This document shows, in pieces, positions 12,409-25,900 of a stretch of DNA of 64,000 nt. Positions within the stretch are counted from its first letter, which is position 1; the number at the start of each line of letters is the position of its first letter. This DNA is from Wurfbainia villosa (Eukaryota; Streptophyta; Magnoliopsida; Zingiberales; Zingiberaceae): assembly GCA_025175895.1 (NCBI GenBank), contig CM046003.1, positions 32,199,245 through 32,263,244 on the forward strand, read 5' to 3'. The position numbers and the translations under genes are program-made. The notes under the pieces were generated by a model. That model was given only the letters and a program-made list of their open reading frames with translations. It was not told the DNA's origin and did no database searches.

Positions 12409-12644
12409 AAAAATATTGTATTATTTGTTTTGTTTCATAGACTTTATTCAACTTGTTGTTTTATGAACTTTTTTATGTTTTTAATTACTTTGTTGGACTA
12501 TTTGGTTAATGCCTTAATGGTTATGAACTCTTTTTTATGTGGCAAGTTTAGGGTTTTACTTTTACAGGATATTTACTGGATATGGTTTGTGCAGATTGTC
12601 ATGAAAAGTTATTTAGTATACATGTTTACATTTCCAATTCATAG

Positions 12645-14497
12645 GTATCCTCCTGGTCATGGTGATGTTTTCCCTGCATTGAAGAATAGTGGCAAGCTTG
12701 ATGCCTTATTATCACAGGTTTGCAACTTCCAAACCATATGACAAACAAATATTCGTTAGCTATTGTTTCAGTTTGCTACTTATTGACCAGTTCATTTTTT
12801 GTCTGTTTGTTAAAGTCTACTATGTCTGGTTTTTCTCAGGGGAAGGAGTATGTATTTGTTGCAAACTCAGATAACTTAGGTACTATTGTTTTAGTACATT
12901 AATCTCATATGAAGGAAGGGTTCAGGTAAAAAGTTTGGTTTTAGTGTTTTTGATGCTACACTACTTTGATTTACATCTTAGGCATGTTTAATGATTCCAA
13001 ATTTTAAAATCATTGATACATATGTTTATCAACTACAATGACCGTGGTTTTATAAGAACAATGGAGTTATTTTCCAATAAATCTGGCCAAGTAGTTTCCT
13101 TAGAAGGGTTTGATATAGCTATAAATTAATTGGTTTATGCATTTACAGAAATGCTAGACATTTTATTCTTTTCCTCATTATGGAATTGTAGGATGAAGAA
13201 ACCATGACTATTGTTATCCGTGCATCGGTGCATGATTGTTGGCTTGAATCCTCTTCAATTTCACTTGCCTTGTACAATCATACATTTAAATTTGTATGTG
13301 TGACTGCCCCTAACTAGGATCATGGCGTGATTCGCGTGAATGTCATTATGGCACTTTGAGCTATAAAAAATAAACATTTTCTGTACTAGCTGAACCTGGA
13401 TAGATGTCGTCATCTATTCTCTTGGATTTTATATATGTTATGTGAGTTGAATCTTTACCATGTCCATATGTAACCTCACATTTTATCCCTTCAATGTGGA
13501 AGTTTTTTTCTTTCAATACCAGCTCATTGGATTTTTCTCTTTTAGAGGATCTAATATTAGTTATCCCATGTAAACAGGGTGTTGAAGCTTCGTTAATTTA
13601 GTAGTTGCTTTTTTTTTTCCCATCTATTCCTTTTTTTTACCCCATCATATCTTCTGGTGCAGCTTCTTGAGATTGCCCAAGTTCCTGTCTTCCTGATGCT
13701 CATGTAAGTTGCATCACCATCTGGTGATTGTTCATCTCATTACGAAGCTAAATATTAACTCTTCTTTTTCATTGGCCACGAGATTGAATTATCCACAAGA
13801 ATACCAGCATTGGGACATGACCCATATCTTCTTTTGTTTTTTAGGTGAACGAATTTAAATCAATTGGAAAGTTCAAGATCTTTATCACCAACAATCTATA
13901 AGTACTAGTTGATCAAATTTTATAATATGAAAGTGGATTAAGCTGCACTAAAAGTTTGTAATTACAGTTGGGTGAATTTGAAGGCCATCAAGCGGCTTGT
14001 TGAAGCAGATGCACTAAAAATGGAGATTATTCCACATCCAAAGGTTTTGCGGCTAAATATTTTTTTTCTACTTCTGGTAAAGTGAACTAATTTAGTTATT
14101 TTATTTAGGAAGTTGATGGTGTGAAAGTTCTTCAACTGGAAACTGCAGCTGGAGCGACAATTCGAATAACCCTTTGGCTGATTAGATACTTTGTCTCTTG
14201 TAGTTCAAATCATAAATATCTAAACCGTGCCAAACTATGCTTTAACGGTTTTTTGACAATGCAATTGGGATTAATGTACCACGTCCCGGTTTTTGCCAGT
14301 AAAGGCAACATCTGATCTGCTTCTACTTCTAGTGCAGGTATCTATCTGTCATCTTTTCTACACGGAACAACATGATTTCATTTTTTTTACGTACTGTATC
14401 AGCTAACTTCACATTAGTTGATGGTTTTGTTGTTTGAAATAAAGCTCAAAAAAATCCTGTCAACCCCTCAATTGAACTTGGACCTGAATTTAAGAAG
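12645..14497 (+). pseudogene. UDP-glucose pyrophosphorylase gene fragment carried in the hAT element
   Basis: UGPase makes UDP-glucose from glucose-1-phosphate and UTP in the cytosol. Exon-like blocks with intact family sequence: 12645-12717 (YPPGHGDVFPALKNSGKLDA), 12840-12927 (GKEYVFVANSDNLG joined to LISYEGRVQ), 13663-13703 (LLEIAQVP), 13845-13897 (VNEFKSIGKFKIFITNNL), 13968-14043 (WVNLKAIKRLVEADALKMEI), 14109-14166 (EVDGVKVLQLETAAGATIR), 14249-14337 (FDNAIGINVPR ... VKATSDLLL), 14446-14497 (NPSIELGPEFKK). AG acceptors and GT donors are kept at most edges, so the capture was of genomic DNA, not cDNA. Breaks: about 40 codons missing inside the second block, a 5-base insertion in the third, GT to AT at the donor 13898, a lost base near 14285. 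Both protein ends are absent. Confidence 0.9.
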
Positions 14498-15003
14498 GTA
14501 AAATCACGACCAGAGTGGTTTTAACTTTAATTATTCTTTTGTTCACTAGTGATTTGTTTGGTTAATTTTGCTTCTCAACATGTAAGTTTCCAACTTCCTT
14601 GCCCGTTTCCAGTCTATATCACTGACACTATATGTAGTATTGTTGACCATGACAGCTTAGAGGTTTCTGGTTAATTATTTGGGCTTTGTCACTTTCTTGC
14701 AAATAATTGCTTCTATTTTATCTTAGTGTGGAAATGAGTGTTTTGTAACTTCCAGTAGGTTTTTCTAATGCACGACACGATGCTTTTTTTATTTTTGGAG
14801 CAATTTGACTTGTACAACAGTTTCGTGTCATGGGTCGTGGCCCGCGGGTTGGCCCGCCTAACCCGCAGCCCGCTTTAAATTGGGTTGGGTTGGAAAATTT
14901 TTAACCCGTCGAAAAGGTGGGCCGGCCCGTCTATCTCCGTTAAATATTAAATTTATAACGGGTTGATCCGCCCCGCCACGGGTTGGCCCGTCTGACAGCT
15001 CTA

Positions 15004-15118
15004 TCAATAATGGGTTTGTCACCTAGACCAGCAACGACCGTAATAGGTCACATCTTGATGTCGATTTGAACTAAAGCATCACTAAAGCGCCTTCCAACTG
15101 TACGCTTGGCATATATTA
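15004..15118 (-). pseudogene. HSP70 pseudogene, upstream part
   Basis: The minus strand gives KRTVGRRFSDALVQIDIKM, a TGA, then PITVVAGLGDKPII. The family sequence is KRLIGRRFSD, VQSD, KLWPF, then GPGDKPMI; the stop replaces the Trp of KLWPF. It joins the segment ending at 5544 through the duplicated TCAATAAT, so the transposon split one pseudogene. About eight residues usually between DKPMI and QFAAEE are missing. I see no convincing N-terminal HSP70 exon farther right. Confidence 0.75.
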
Positions 15119-16700
15119 GAGGAAGGAGTATAAAGATTAAAATGTAGGTAGTAATAGTTCATAAATTTAAAAAGACTGACAAGAAAAGGCATACAACACA
15201 AATTTAATAACAATGCACAGACTCATTTTTACCATTCAAATTTTGAATTATAATTATATGATAAACAGCCTATATCTTCATTAAACTATCAAAGTTAAAA
15301 ACTTCAGAGAAGTCTAAAAATCCAAATATATAAAAACAAATGCCAACATACAAGTACAAGTACTAACAAAGATAATAAACATTTCACATATTTCGTGGTA
15401 AGGACCGCTATTTCGTGGTAAACATATTTGCCAATTGTTTGATTAAACTAATTTGTGAAAAATACTAAGTAAAATAGTTGGAGTCTCATGGATAAAGATT
15501 TATTTTCGCTCAGAAATTTCTAACCTATTGCATCTGATTATATCAGCATCGATTAGGTTATGTTCTCCCTCCAATAATCAGCGACTTCGAGCCATCTATA
15601 TCTAAAAATGACCTACAAACCACCATTAGAAAGCATAGACAATGAAACAAGTATACATAATTTCATCGATCATCGTATCTGAAGCAAGACTAGTTAATCA
15701 AAACTACTAAGTAAGCATCACTACAAATTTACAGAATATATGAAGCAGGTTTATATTAAGAAATTGAACCATCGTTTCCCCTATGCTTCATGATGAGTGT
15801 CACAAGCGCGGGTAAGCTATAATCATAACCCAAGTTTAATCAAAGATGCTTCATTCCATTAATTAAAATGTGGCAAGATTTTTTAATGCATTTTAGGCAA
15901 GGAAAAAACAACCCAAACCATAACCTCATCCAAAAGATCTATGAATCCATGTTTTTGGGTAAGAAATTTAAAAAAAAAAAGTGACAAACTGCAATTTTCA
16001 AGCATGAAGTCATGTGAAGTTTCAAACTCATGGATGGCGTGCGACGAGGGGGATATTGCCCTGTGGTGACACTGACCGTCAAGGAGCTGCTCCTGACTGC
16101 ACGCGCGAGGTGATGGAGGCCTATGCCTCCGCCCATGCACCGAGGGGGATGGCGGCCTGTGCGTTCGCCCAGTGTGGCGTGGGCCAGATTGATGCGGCGA
16201 GGAGCGCAATGATGGTCGATGGCGAGTGACAGGAGCGAAGGTTCGGATTGCGCTGCCAAAAGAAAGAGGGAAGGGTGGGATTGCGCCGACAAAGAAGAAA
16301 ATGCAAGGAAAATCAAAATTTAGAAGAGGTAGAGAAATTTGCGGGGGAAATCGAATTTCAGAAACGAAGAAAATCTCATTTTCCTTTGCGAGCGTGGCAT
16401 GGGTGATTCGAGTTGGCACCGCCACATACACAGGCACCTATAAAGCGTCGGGATATCACTTATATATGTATATTAATGTTAATGTTAATGTTATACAACT
16501 CATTCTTATCATTTATTAACATCTTCAATAATCCATCGTCCGATTGGGTGTACACTATAATTCAATTCTTGAATCCTAGGGATCAGATGATAGATAATGG
16601 AGGTATTTATATATATATATTCTTTTTTTTTAATTATATCAAATTTGATACATGTTTCGTATTCACTTTAGGTTAACATTTTTTCTATGCCGACTCAAAA
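15119..16700. other. AT-rich intergenic DNA, no gene recognised
   Basis: A 184-codon minus frame at 15883-16437 is proline/arginine/serine-rich and low in complexity, with no family motif; it sits on a GC-rich patch (16040-16250) and I do not accept it as a gene. Near 16530-16575 is a dispersed phrase (CCATCGTCCGAT ... CTTGAATCCTAGGG) that recurs at 46870-46918. Confidence 0.5.
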
Positions 16701-17850
<1,150 letters not shown>

Positions 17851-17857
17851 ACCATCT

Positions 17858-19620
17858 TGTAACACCCCCTAGTCTTTCCACTCTCTTGTAGGGGAGATGT
17901 CACTACTTTACTGTCTCTATCTTTAATTCATGCAATATGCTAACAACTAAAATAATCATAAGGACCTTTACATCACTTAAACAATAATCATTTCAAGATC
18001 TTCACCTAACATGCAAGTATTAAAACTAACCCAATATGACTCTAGCATTTTTTGGTCTCAATCATAAATAATCCAGTTGAACTTCAACAATATCAAAAGA
18101 AAACAAGAAACTAAAAATCTGATTTAGACATCTGCACTTAGGATCTTTTACTTCCACTGTTTCGTCGCCACACACACCCAGCACTTCATCCGCCATGCCA
18201 CCTTACTGAAGCTTTTCTTTACCTTTATCTGCAGTATAAGGAAATGCAAACTATAAGCAATAACGCTTAGTAAGTACTTTCTATGCTCACAAAAACATGC
18301 ATTGTATGAAATCATGCAACTAGTTCTCTTACCCTTGATACATTGATACACATACAAGCACAACTGAAAATCATAATTCTGAATACGTCTCTGGTATAAA
18401 CTATGCTCTTAAGTATTTTAAAACTTATAAACAGTGTATCTGAACTGAAATGATTAACTTTGAAAACTTTTACTTATACTTATACTGATACTTCAAAATA
18501 ATAATCATCCTGGATATGGGCCCGACATAGTACCAATGCGCGCATTCCTAATAGGCCGGGGTGGCCAACCACCGAACCTACTAGGTAATCAAATCGAGGG
18601 CCTCTACTGTATAAATCGATGCCCTGATATACATGCCCTGTCAAAAAGTAAAATATTTCCTTTATACTTATATTTTTATACATACTGAAGGAAATGCTCT
18701 TAATCCCCTAAATCACAAATGGGGAGCACCATAAAGATCATTATGCTCTTGACCCCCAAAATTGAAATGGGGAACATACTGAAGATCGTTGTGCTCTTAA
18801 TCCCCAATTCGAACGGGGAGCATCTTTAAATTTTCTTTATAAAGGAAATATTTTTACATCTTACTCTACATCATGCATATAATTGTAAGTTACAACTCAT
18901 CTACAACATGCATATCATAAATCACATTCTTATCTTGGATCTCAACATGATGCTGAATTACCCATAATATAACGGTAAAATCACGTAACTGAAAACATCA
19001 TGCATAACTGGAAATAATATGCATATAAACTGCTCAACCATGTAACTAGAAATAACAAGCACAGAAAAAACATATCAATGACATACGATAACTACTTATA
19101 CTGCAGGTGAGCAATACTTACCTCCTATGCTTTTTTACCAATTTATACCGCTAGATACAGTTTCTATGTTGAAGATATGTCAGTGGAAGATATCAAATCA
19201 TCATTTTCAGCACCTGGAACTAGCACATTGCCCGTTGCAACAATAGTCGAATATACATGGTCAATATTATGCAAGCTATCAGATGCCGACGCCTTCATGT
19301 GTAGTCTCCTACAGACATAATCGAGACGGACACTGGCCCTTTTTCTTTTTATTGGACGGTTGGAGAAAACAAAAAGGAAGAAAGAGGTGGGGCGTGTGGG
19401 TTGGCGTTGGGAGAGAGGAGGGAGAGAGAGAGCGGCCGCGTCGGCGTTGGAAATAAAACTAGAGGAGAGAGAGATTGGCGTGAGATTTATAGAGAGAAAG
19501 AAATAAAAATTTATATAAATTAAGGTTTTTTTCTTAATCTAATTATCCCGTTTAAATAATTAGTCAAATTAACTAATTTCTCTTTTTTTCTACTAATAGA
19601 TATATTTTGTTATATTCTAC
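17858..19620. mobile_element. LTR-like sequence beginning TGTAACACCCCC, right end unclear
   Basis: TGTAACACCCCCTAG at 17858 resembles the starts of the long LTRs at 8533 and 35678. Inside are three spaced variants of CTTAATCCCC/CTTGACCCCC followed by a GGGGAGCA-type run (18695-18830), similar to internal LTR subrepeats. A GC-rich, GA-rich patch follows at 19340-19490, as near the right end of the 8533-12120 LTR. I found no clean CA end or 5-bp duplication, so the boundary is a guess. Confidence 0.4.
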
Positions 19621-19639
19621 TCATTGGTAATCTTATGAC

Positions 19640-19710
19640 TTAGTGGTGGAAAATCTATTCTCCCAAACCAACGGTTCATGGTTCAAACCTCGACTAATAA
19701 AAGAATTATA
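19640..19710 (+). repeat. tRNA-like (SINE-head-like) sequence
   Basis: TGACTTAGTGGTGG resembles an RNA polymerase III A box, and GGTTCAAACCTC about 35 bases later a B box (consensus GGTTCGANNCC). I cannot fold a cloverleaf. It may be the start of a decayed tRNA-derived SINE. Confidence 0.3.
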
Positions 19711-22480
19711 TATATCAATTGCTAACAATATGTAGCAGTGTGAAAAAATTTGATTAAACTGATCTAACCGATCGAAATCGGAAGTTCGATTCGGTTTATT
19801 TAAAAAATTTATTTTTATTTTTAAAAATATCGATTTTTCGATTAAATCTGTTCGATGACAGATTTTGAATTAAAAAATTAATTTAACCAATAAAATTGAA
19901 CTAGAGATTATCAATCGACTAGTACTATACCATCAGTCGATTGCTACTGTGATATCAATTTGTAAAATTATGATATTATATATTATAGTTGATTGATACT
20001 ATAACACCAGTCGACTGTATTGTAACATCAGTCAACTCATTTCGAAAAAAAATATATTTTTTCAATTTTTGATCGAATTAGCTGATTTTTATTGGTTCGG
20101 TCAGTTTGATTTTTGTTAAAAATTCCGTTGGTTCGGTTAAGTAAAAAAAATTATTTTATTCAATTTCAATTTAATTGGTTCGATCAATTTAATTAATAAT
20201 TAATTGCTCATCTTTACACATAAGGAGACAAACATTTATTTGTAATATATTCATTAGATTAAAATTATAATTAAATGGGAAGTAAAATAATAAATATTGA
20301 AGAGTTATTTATTTTTATTATTAAATATTTTAAAATTTCACAAATACTAATATATATATATTATTAGTATAAAAATAAATATACATTAATATTATTAGTA
20401 TTTTGTTTAAAAAATAATATAATAATTATGTATAGCGAAATGAATTTTATAATAATTAATATATTAATTTCAACATGTATGAAAATTTTTAAAATGTTAT
20501 TCAATTAATTTTATAAAATTTATACTATTATTTCATTATACTTGATTGTCATCACAAATAAGAAATAATAATTTTAATTTATTTACATTTTTAATCCATC
20601 TTAACTGTATAAATTTAAAATATAGCACAGTGAATGTGAAAAAATAAATTATCAATAAGCTAACATATAAAATTAAAATTAAGTTCATTAATGCTTGCGG
20701 AATTAGAATTAATATTATTAAATGATATTGGAAATATTTTAGAAGTTAATCGATATTCTTCTAAAATTAAATATAATAATTTAGAAATATTGTGAATAAA
20801 GTATAATTCATTAAAAATTCGATACACTAATAAATATTTTTGAAGGTATTAAAGAGTTATCAATTTGATGATAAATTATACTTACATAAATGAGTTTGTT
20901 AACCATTACTCTAAATATTAAAATATAAAATATTTATTATTTAATTTCTTAAAATCTTAAATTAAATTTATTTCTATGTATTATTAGTTTTTTAATTATA
21001 CGAATAAATGTAGTCTAGGGAAAATGTTTAGTAAATGAATTAAGTGATTCTTGGCAATCATTTTTTTAAAATGCATTTAGACCCAAACTAAAAGAAAAAT
21101 ATTTTATAGAAATAAATCTAACTAATGATTATCTATTTAAATAAAGTTAAATTAATATTTCCATTAGTCAGGTGCTTGAGAATGTCTGATTTCAAATTTA
21201 GTTGAACACTTTCTTTCGATGTGTTACTTTAATGACTTATAACTGTAGTATGATTGAAATTTATAGGAGATTCTGCAATGCTTATATTTTGCATGTATAT
21301 CTTTGGATGAGAAAGTTTTTTTTTCAAAATATTTAATAAAAATAAATAATTTTTAAAGGTGGAGTATTTGGACCTTAAAAGTTTCAATATTTCTTAGTGT
21401 ATTAGCTATGCCAATCAGAAGTTGTTGTGATTTATCATCGATAAAATGAATATTGTAAAGATCTACCTTCGGAGTGACTATTTTTTTTGTCATTCTAAGA
21501 TTGAGATTGAGATGAATTTCCTTTTATTTGAATTGAGATTTTAAAATTCAGATAGAAGAATAAAAGAAAGTTATGTAAAAAATAATAAAATGAACACCTA
21601 TATATAAACTTTGGAGAATAATGATAATTAAATTATAATCATTGATTACAAAATAATCAAATAATCTCAACCGTTTAAAAAAATAATGAAAAAAATCCTT
21701 CAAAAGGTTGGAATCGTTGGTTCCAACCGCTTATTAAAAAAAATGAAATGTCCGATTCACATTTATTTTAGGTGGGAATCGTAATTGGATCTGACTTATT
21801 CTCAGACAAGTTGATTATGATTTTAACATGTACAATTAGGTTAACGAATAATAGGCCTATTGACTTGATTATGGATTCGATTCAGACTCCAACAGTGCTC
21901 TTGTCTATGTCCAATCTCGTTAACCAATGAATTTTATTATGTCTAATATAGTTAAATTTCATTTTTTCATGGGCATGCACAATCGTAGCTTATGTCCAAT
22001 GATTATGATTTATACTTTGGGATAAAAAATGATGTGCTCATCTCAAATGTCTCTCATTATCAATCTCACAGTTAAATGAAGAGAGATAAATCACGATGAA
22101 TATTTTTGTCCAATAAAAAATTAGCATGGTGAGAGAATAGATACATTGAAAAACTTTGAAGCTCTCGGATATTAATTCTTGCTCTTTGAGATAATTTTAT
22201 CGTCCGTACTAATCATTTGATCATCTTGCGGAGACTAGATATGATTTATACTTGTCTTATAACCTATCGAATTTCAAGACCAAGATTTGATTTTGATCTA
22301 CTTGCTCTTTTGGTGCATGACTATTCCTTTTTAAATTTCCCTATAGATCATTCTAAATATATTTTTAAAAAAATTTCCATCAAAATACGTAGAATCTTTT
22401 TTGAAATTATGTAGATATTTGTATAGAATTGTTTATAATAAAAATATCTAGATGTCGGGAAAGATATTAAAATATCTAAA
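19711..22480. other. Very AT-rich intergenic DNA
   Basis: No gene is seen. 19735-20222 has imperfect inverted ends (GTGTGAAAAAATTTG... against TGTGTAAAGATGAGC... on the other strand, both leading to TTAAAyTGATCkAACC) and may be a non-autonomous hAT-like element; inside it ATCAGTCGATTGCTACTG and CCAGTCGACTG echo the LTR at 202-1697. The remainder is AT-rich with no supported reading frame. Confidence 0.45.
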
Positions 22481-22682
22481 TATTTATAGGATATTCTAAC
22501 TTCAGTGGCCAGTATGGGTGACGTGGGTGAGGAAGGAATGCTAAAAATAAGTTAAAACCCAGCATCATTGAAAAGTTAATATAACAAATCAAATTCCGAG
22601 GAGGAGAGCAGCGAGAAGAAGACAAGGAAGAAGACGAGACGACAAGGAAGAAGAAGCCGCCGACGTCCCAAGCCAATCGATC
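22481..22682 (+). promoter_or_regulatory. Putative promoter and 5' leader of the HGSNAT-like gene
   Basis: TATTTATAGG at 22481 is a possible TATA box about 200 bases before the first ATG. 22590-22665 is a GA-rich purine stretch (GAAGAAGACAAGGAAGAAG), typical of plant 5' leaders. No transcription start can be shown from sequence alone. Confidence 0.3.
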
Positions 22683-22930
22683 ATGAAAAAAGATCTCGCG
22701 GAACACGCCACTCGCTTAAATCGGGAGAACTCAACACTCCACTCATCTTCTACCCAGGCCCCCGGCCCCCAGTCCTCAGAAATGGCGACCAGCGCCCAAC
22801 ATGCGCTCCGCCATCCTCACTTGGACGAGGAGAACCCTGCCGTTTCTATTTCTGCTGCCGAAGAGAAGGGCCGCCCGGAAAGGACAAAGCGCGTTGCCTC
22901 GCTGGACATTTTCCGAGGCCTCACCGTCGC

Positions 22931-22931
<1 letters not shown>
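22683..22931 (+). CDS. HGSNAT-like exon 1
   Basis: 83 codons ending ...KRVASLDIFRGLTVA; the donor GTACTC is followed at once by a (CT)n run. The start could be 22683 or the in-frame 22782. The N-terminal 60 residues are polar and low in conservation, and the family match begins at RVASLDIFRG. Confidence 0.85.
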
Positions 22932-22970
<39 letters not shown>

Positions 22971-25900
22971 TTAGACCCATCCTAATTTCTATGGGGGTTG
23001 GTTGCCATTACAGTTGATGATATTGGTGGACGGGGCCGGCGGCGAGTGGCCGGTCATCGGACACACACCGTGGAATGGGTGCAATCTCGCTGACTTCGTC
23101 ATGCCTTTTTTCCTCTTCATCGTCGGGATGGCGATTCCCCTTTCCCTAAAGGTTAGTTGCTGCCATTTGATATGAGGATTTGTACCGTACTAAAATTTCC
23201 TATTCACTGCCATTGACTGATTCCTCTCAACAACTTTTTGTTTTCTTTTTTACATCATTTTGGATCGTTACTTTTGTTTACCGCAAGGAAATTACTGAAT
23301 TGCTTTTGGGGCTGCAGAGGATGCCGACGCGGCGGTGGGCTTTCAGAAGGGTGATGGTCCGGACGCTCAAATTGCTCTTTTGGGGCATCATCTTGCAAGG
23401 TTAGAGTAGAGTTTCTAAGATTATTACCAACACCGATCATGGTCTCTTTTATCCTCCACTACAACTAGTGTGAATGACGAATTGCTTAAGCCCTTGTTTA
23501 GGAACCAAACAAAATTTCAATTTTCTTTTTGATAGAAATACAAGAGAAATAAAGAAAATAGGTTTGGCATAATATCTTTTTTTTTTATATATAAAAAGTT
23601 CAAGAATTTTTCAACATTTTTATCCCATTCCTCCAATTTCTAAGAGTTACTTTTACCATTTTCAAGATAATTTCTTGTTGGAGGTAGCAAAAGGAGCAAT
23701 TTAAGTGCAGGCACAATGATGGTACAGTAAAGTCAAGGCTAGAGTTGGATTCTATCTCTTTAAGATGAATTTGCCCACACACAACGCTTAAAAAATAGGA
23801 CAATTGTCTCTCAAAATATAATGACTTTTATGTTGTGATAGTAGCACTACAAAATATAAAAACTTGAAACAAAGATGCTTTTGAAGAGTTGAAGGGGTCT
23901 TTTTATGAATAATAGAGTCTCTTTGATTGACCAAATCTGACTGTCCATCTTGAATCAAACGATCCAAATTGCATCTTATTTGAAGGTCACAATGTCCAAT
24001 CGTGTCATTTCACTCGGGCGAATTTGGTCATCCATTTTGAACCCAACGATCCAGATTGCATCCATCCACATCATGTGTCTCGCCATGTGTGCACTATCTG
24101 GACCATGCCACGCCATCGAACCACATTGAGCTATCTTGATTTCAATTTTGTATAAAGAAAGGCTCCTTAAGCTCCTTGTGATGATGCGAAGTGCACAGTG
24201 CACCCTAAAGCACCTAATGTAACGTGCATGGGCTTGGTCAGTGCTGCACACCTCCCTTGCCCTTGTAGGATTGGGGCATGGTTTAAGTTAAACACTATAT
24301 AAGGAGTATCCTTTTCTTTTTAATGTGGGACAATTCCATGTCCCTTCACGTTCCATTCATCCGTAATGAACTTTTATTTGGGTTTAGTTTAATAATTTAT
24401 TTCTCAATCACTCGAAATTAGTTTTGGTGATTTAAATATTCTAAAAATGTTTACTTGAAATGTAGATTTCAATTTTTCGATCAAATTGTCAGTTTTTTCA
24501 AACAAAAACCATTGGAATTATTTTTTAAAGTTTATTGGTTTAGAATTAATTTTTCAATAATCTCCCGCATGAATAAAAAATAATATATTCGCGTATGCAA
24601 ACACTTAAAAAGAGAGTTCAATAAGACTAATGCATTTGAGAAATAGCATGTGCTTTGAACCTTTGTAGTAAAATAACATTGGAATTATTAGGTTGCTTAG
24701 TGAACACAATGTTGAACTACTCAGTCGTTCATGTAAATAAAGACAATGGTATCTATACATTAATCTTTCTCACATCTTTATAGTTGCCTTTATAACTATC
24801 ACATTCATGTCCATTTTGGGCATGAACAACATCTTGGATACATAAGTATTTCATTGAAGTGACCCGTCTTTATACTTATACAGATGACCTCCTATCTGAA
24901 TATCCTACCATTGAAGTTGTTAATGATTCCTATTCATGTATAGGAATCATTAACAACTTATAACATAACATCACTACATGTGGTAGGTTGCACTTTTCCA
25001 TCCTATGAATGAGAAGGGAGTAGTCCAAGTGCTCTTACGAACTTTCATAATTTCGTTATTCCATTGAACTAAGATCTTAGATCTTCTATTAACAGGGTTG
25101 GATTACCACTATAAATTGTCTTATTTGTAGATTTTTAATCTCATTCCTCTTGCCATGTATTATACTTTATCTCTAGTTAAACCTTTTGTAATCATACACA
25201 TTGAATTTCCTTAACACTGTCTTAATATAGTAAGACTGTGAATGGACAATTTTTTCAGATGTCTTTGTGTTCTTAATTTTCATTATAACGTCCGTTTTAT
25301 GCATATCTTTCGTGTCAAAGTTCTTAGTTAACATCTTTTTTGTAGCTATGATTATACGAAGATCACTATCCCATGATGAGTATATTGTCTACGTATAAAC
25401 AAATAATGACAAACATGTTAGTTGTGCCTTTGATATATATACATTTGTCACACTTGTCAATTTTGAGTCCATTTGATATCTTAATTTTGTCAAATTTCTT
25501 ATGCCATCATTTTAGAACTTGTTTTAGCCTATACAGTGACTTGAGGAATTTCCATACCTTATTTTCTTATCCAGGAGTCAGAAACCCTTTAGATTGCTCA
25601 ATGTAGATTCTTCTTCTAATTTACAATTTTAAAAAGGCCATTTTCACATCCGTTTGAGATATCTTAAGGTTATGTAGTACAACAAAAGCAATGAATATTC
25701 GTATGAGTGTGATCTTTGTTACTAATGAATATGTGTCGAAGAAATTGAGGCCTGCCTTTTGTTTAGATCTTTTTGCCACTAACCTTGCATTGTACTTGTC
25801 AATAGTTCCTTCAACTTTATATTTTCTCTTTAGAATCCATTTACAACACTTGGTTCTAGGTGGAAAATCCACTAATTCTCAAGTATAGTTTTTCATGATG

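Larger units (their letters stand above)
5545..15003 (+). mobile_element. hAT transposon (9.46 kb), with nested LTR and captured gene
   Basis: The left end is TAGACCTGTCAATTTGGG. The right end, reverse complemented, is TAGAGCTGTCAGACGGGCC. These are imperfect terminal inverted repeats that fit the hAT pattern YARNG (the left end has lost the final G). Both subterminal regions are rich in GGGTTGGCCCG. The 8-bp duplication TCAATAAT flanks it exactly. Contents in order: a GC/CT-rich 5' region (5650-6250), a BED-finger/hAT-C transposase gene (6553-12408), an LTR inserted in it (8533-12120), and a UDP-glucose pyrophosphorylase fragment (12645-14497). Without the LTR and its duplication the element is about 5.87 kb. 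It is inserted in an HSP70 pseudogene. Confidence 0.92.

Noticed and set aside
12430..12902. Open frames of 60-103 codons around the first UGPase blocks
   Set aside because: They read through introns; only the parts between splice borders match the enzyme.
15883..16437. 184-codon minus-strand open frame
   Set aside because: Pro/Arg/Ser-rich, low complexity, overlapping alternative frames on both strands, and no family motif.
19640..19710. tRNA gene
   Set aside because: A- and B-box-like words exist but no cloverleaf or acceptor stem can be formed; kept only as a tRNA-like repeat.
22217..22414. 65-codon open frame upstream of the HGSNAT-like gene
   Set aside because: AT-rich chance frame with no motif and no conserved context.
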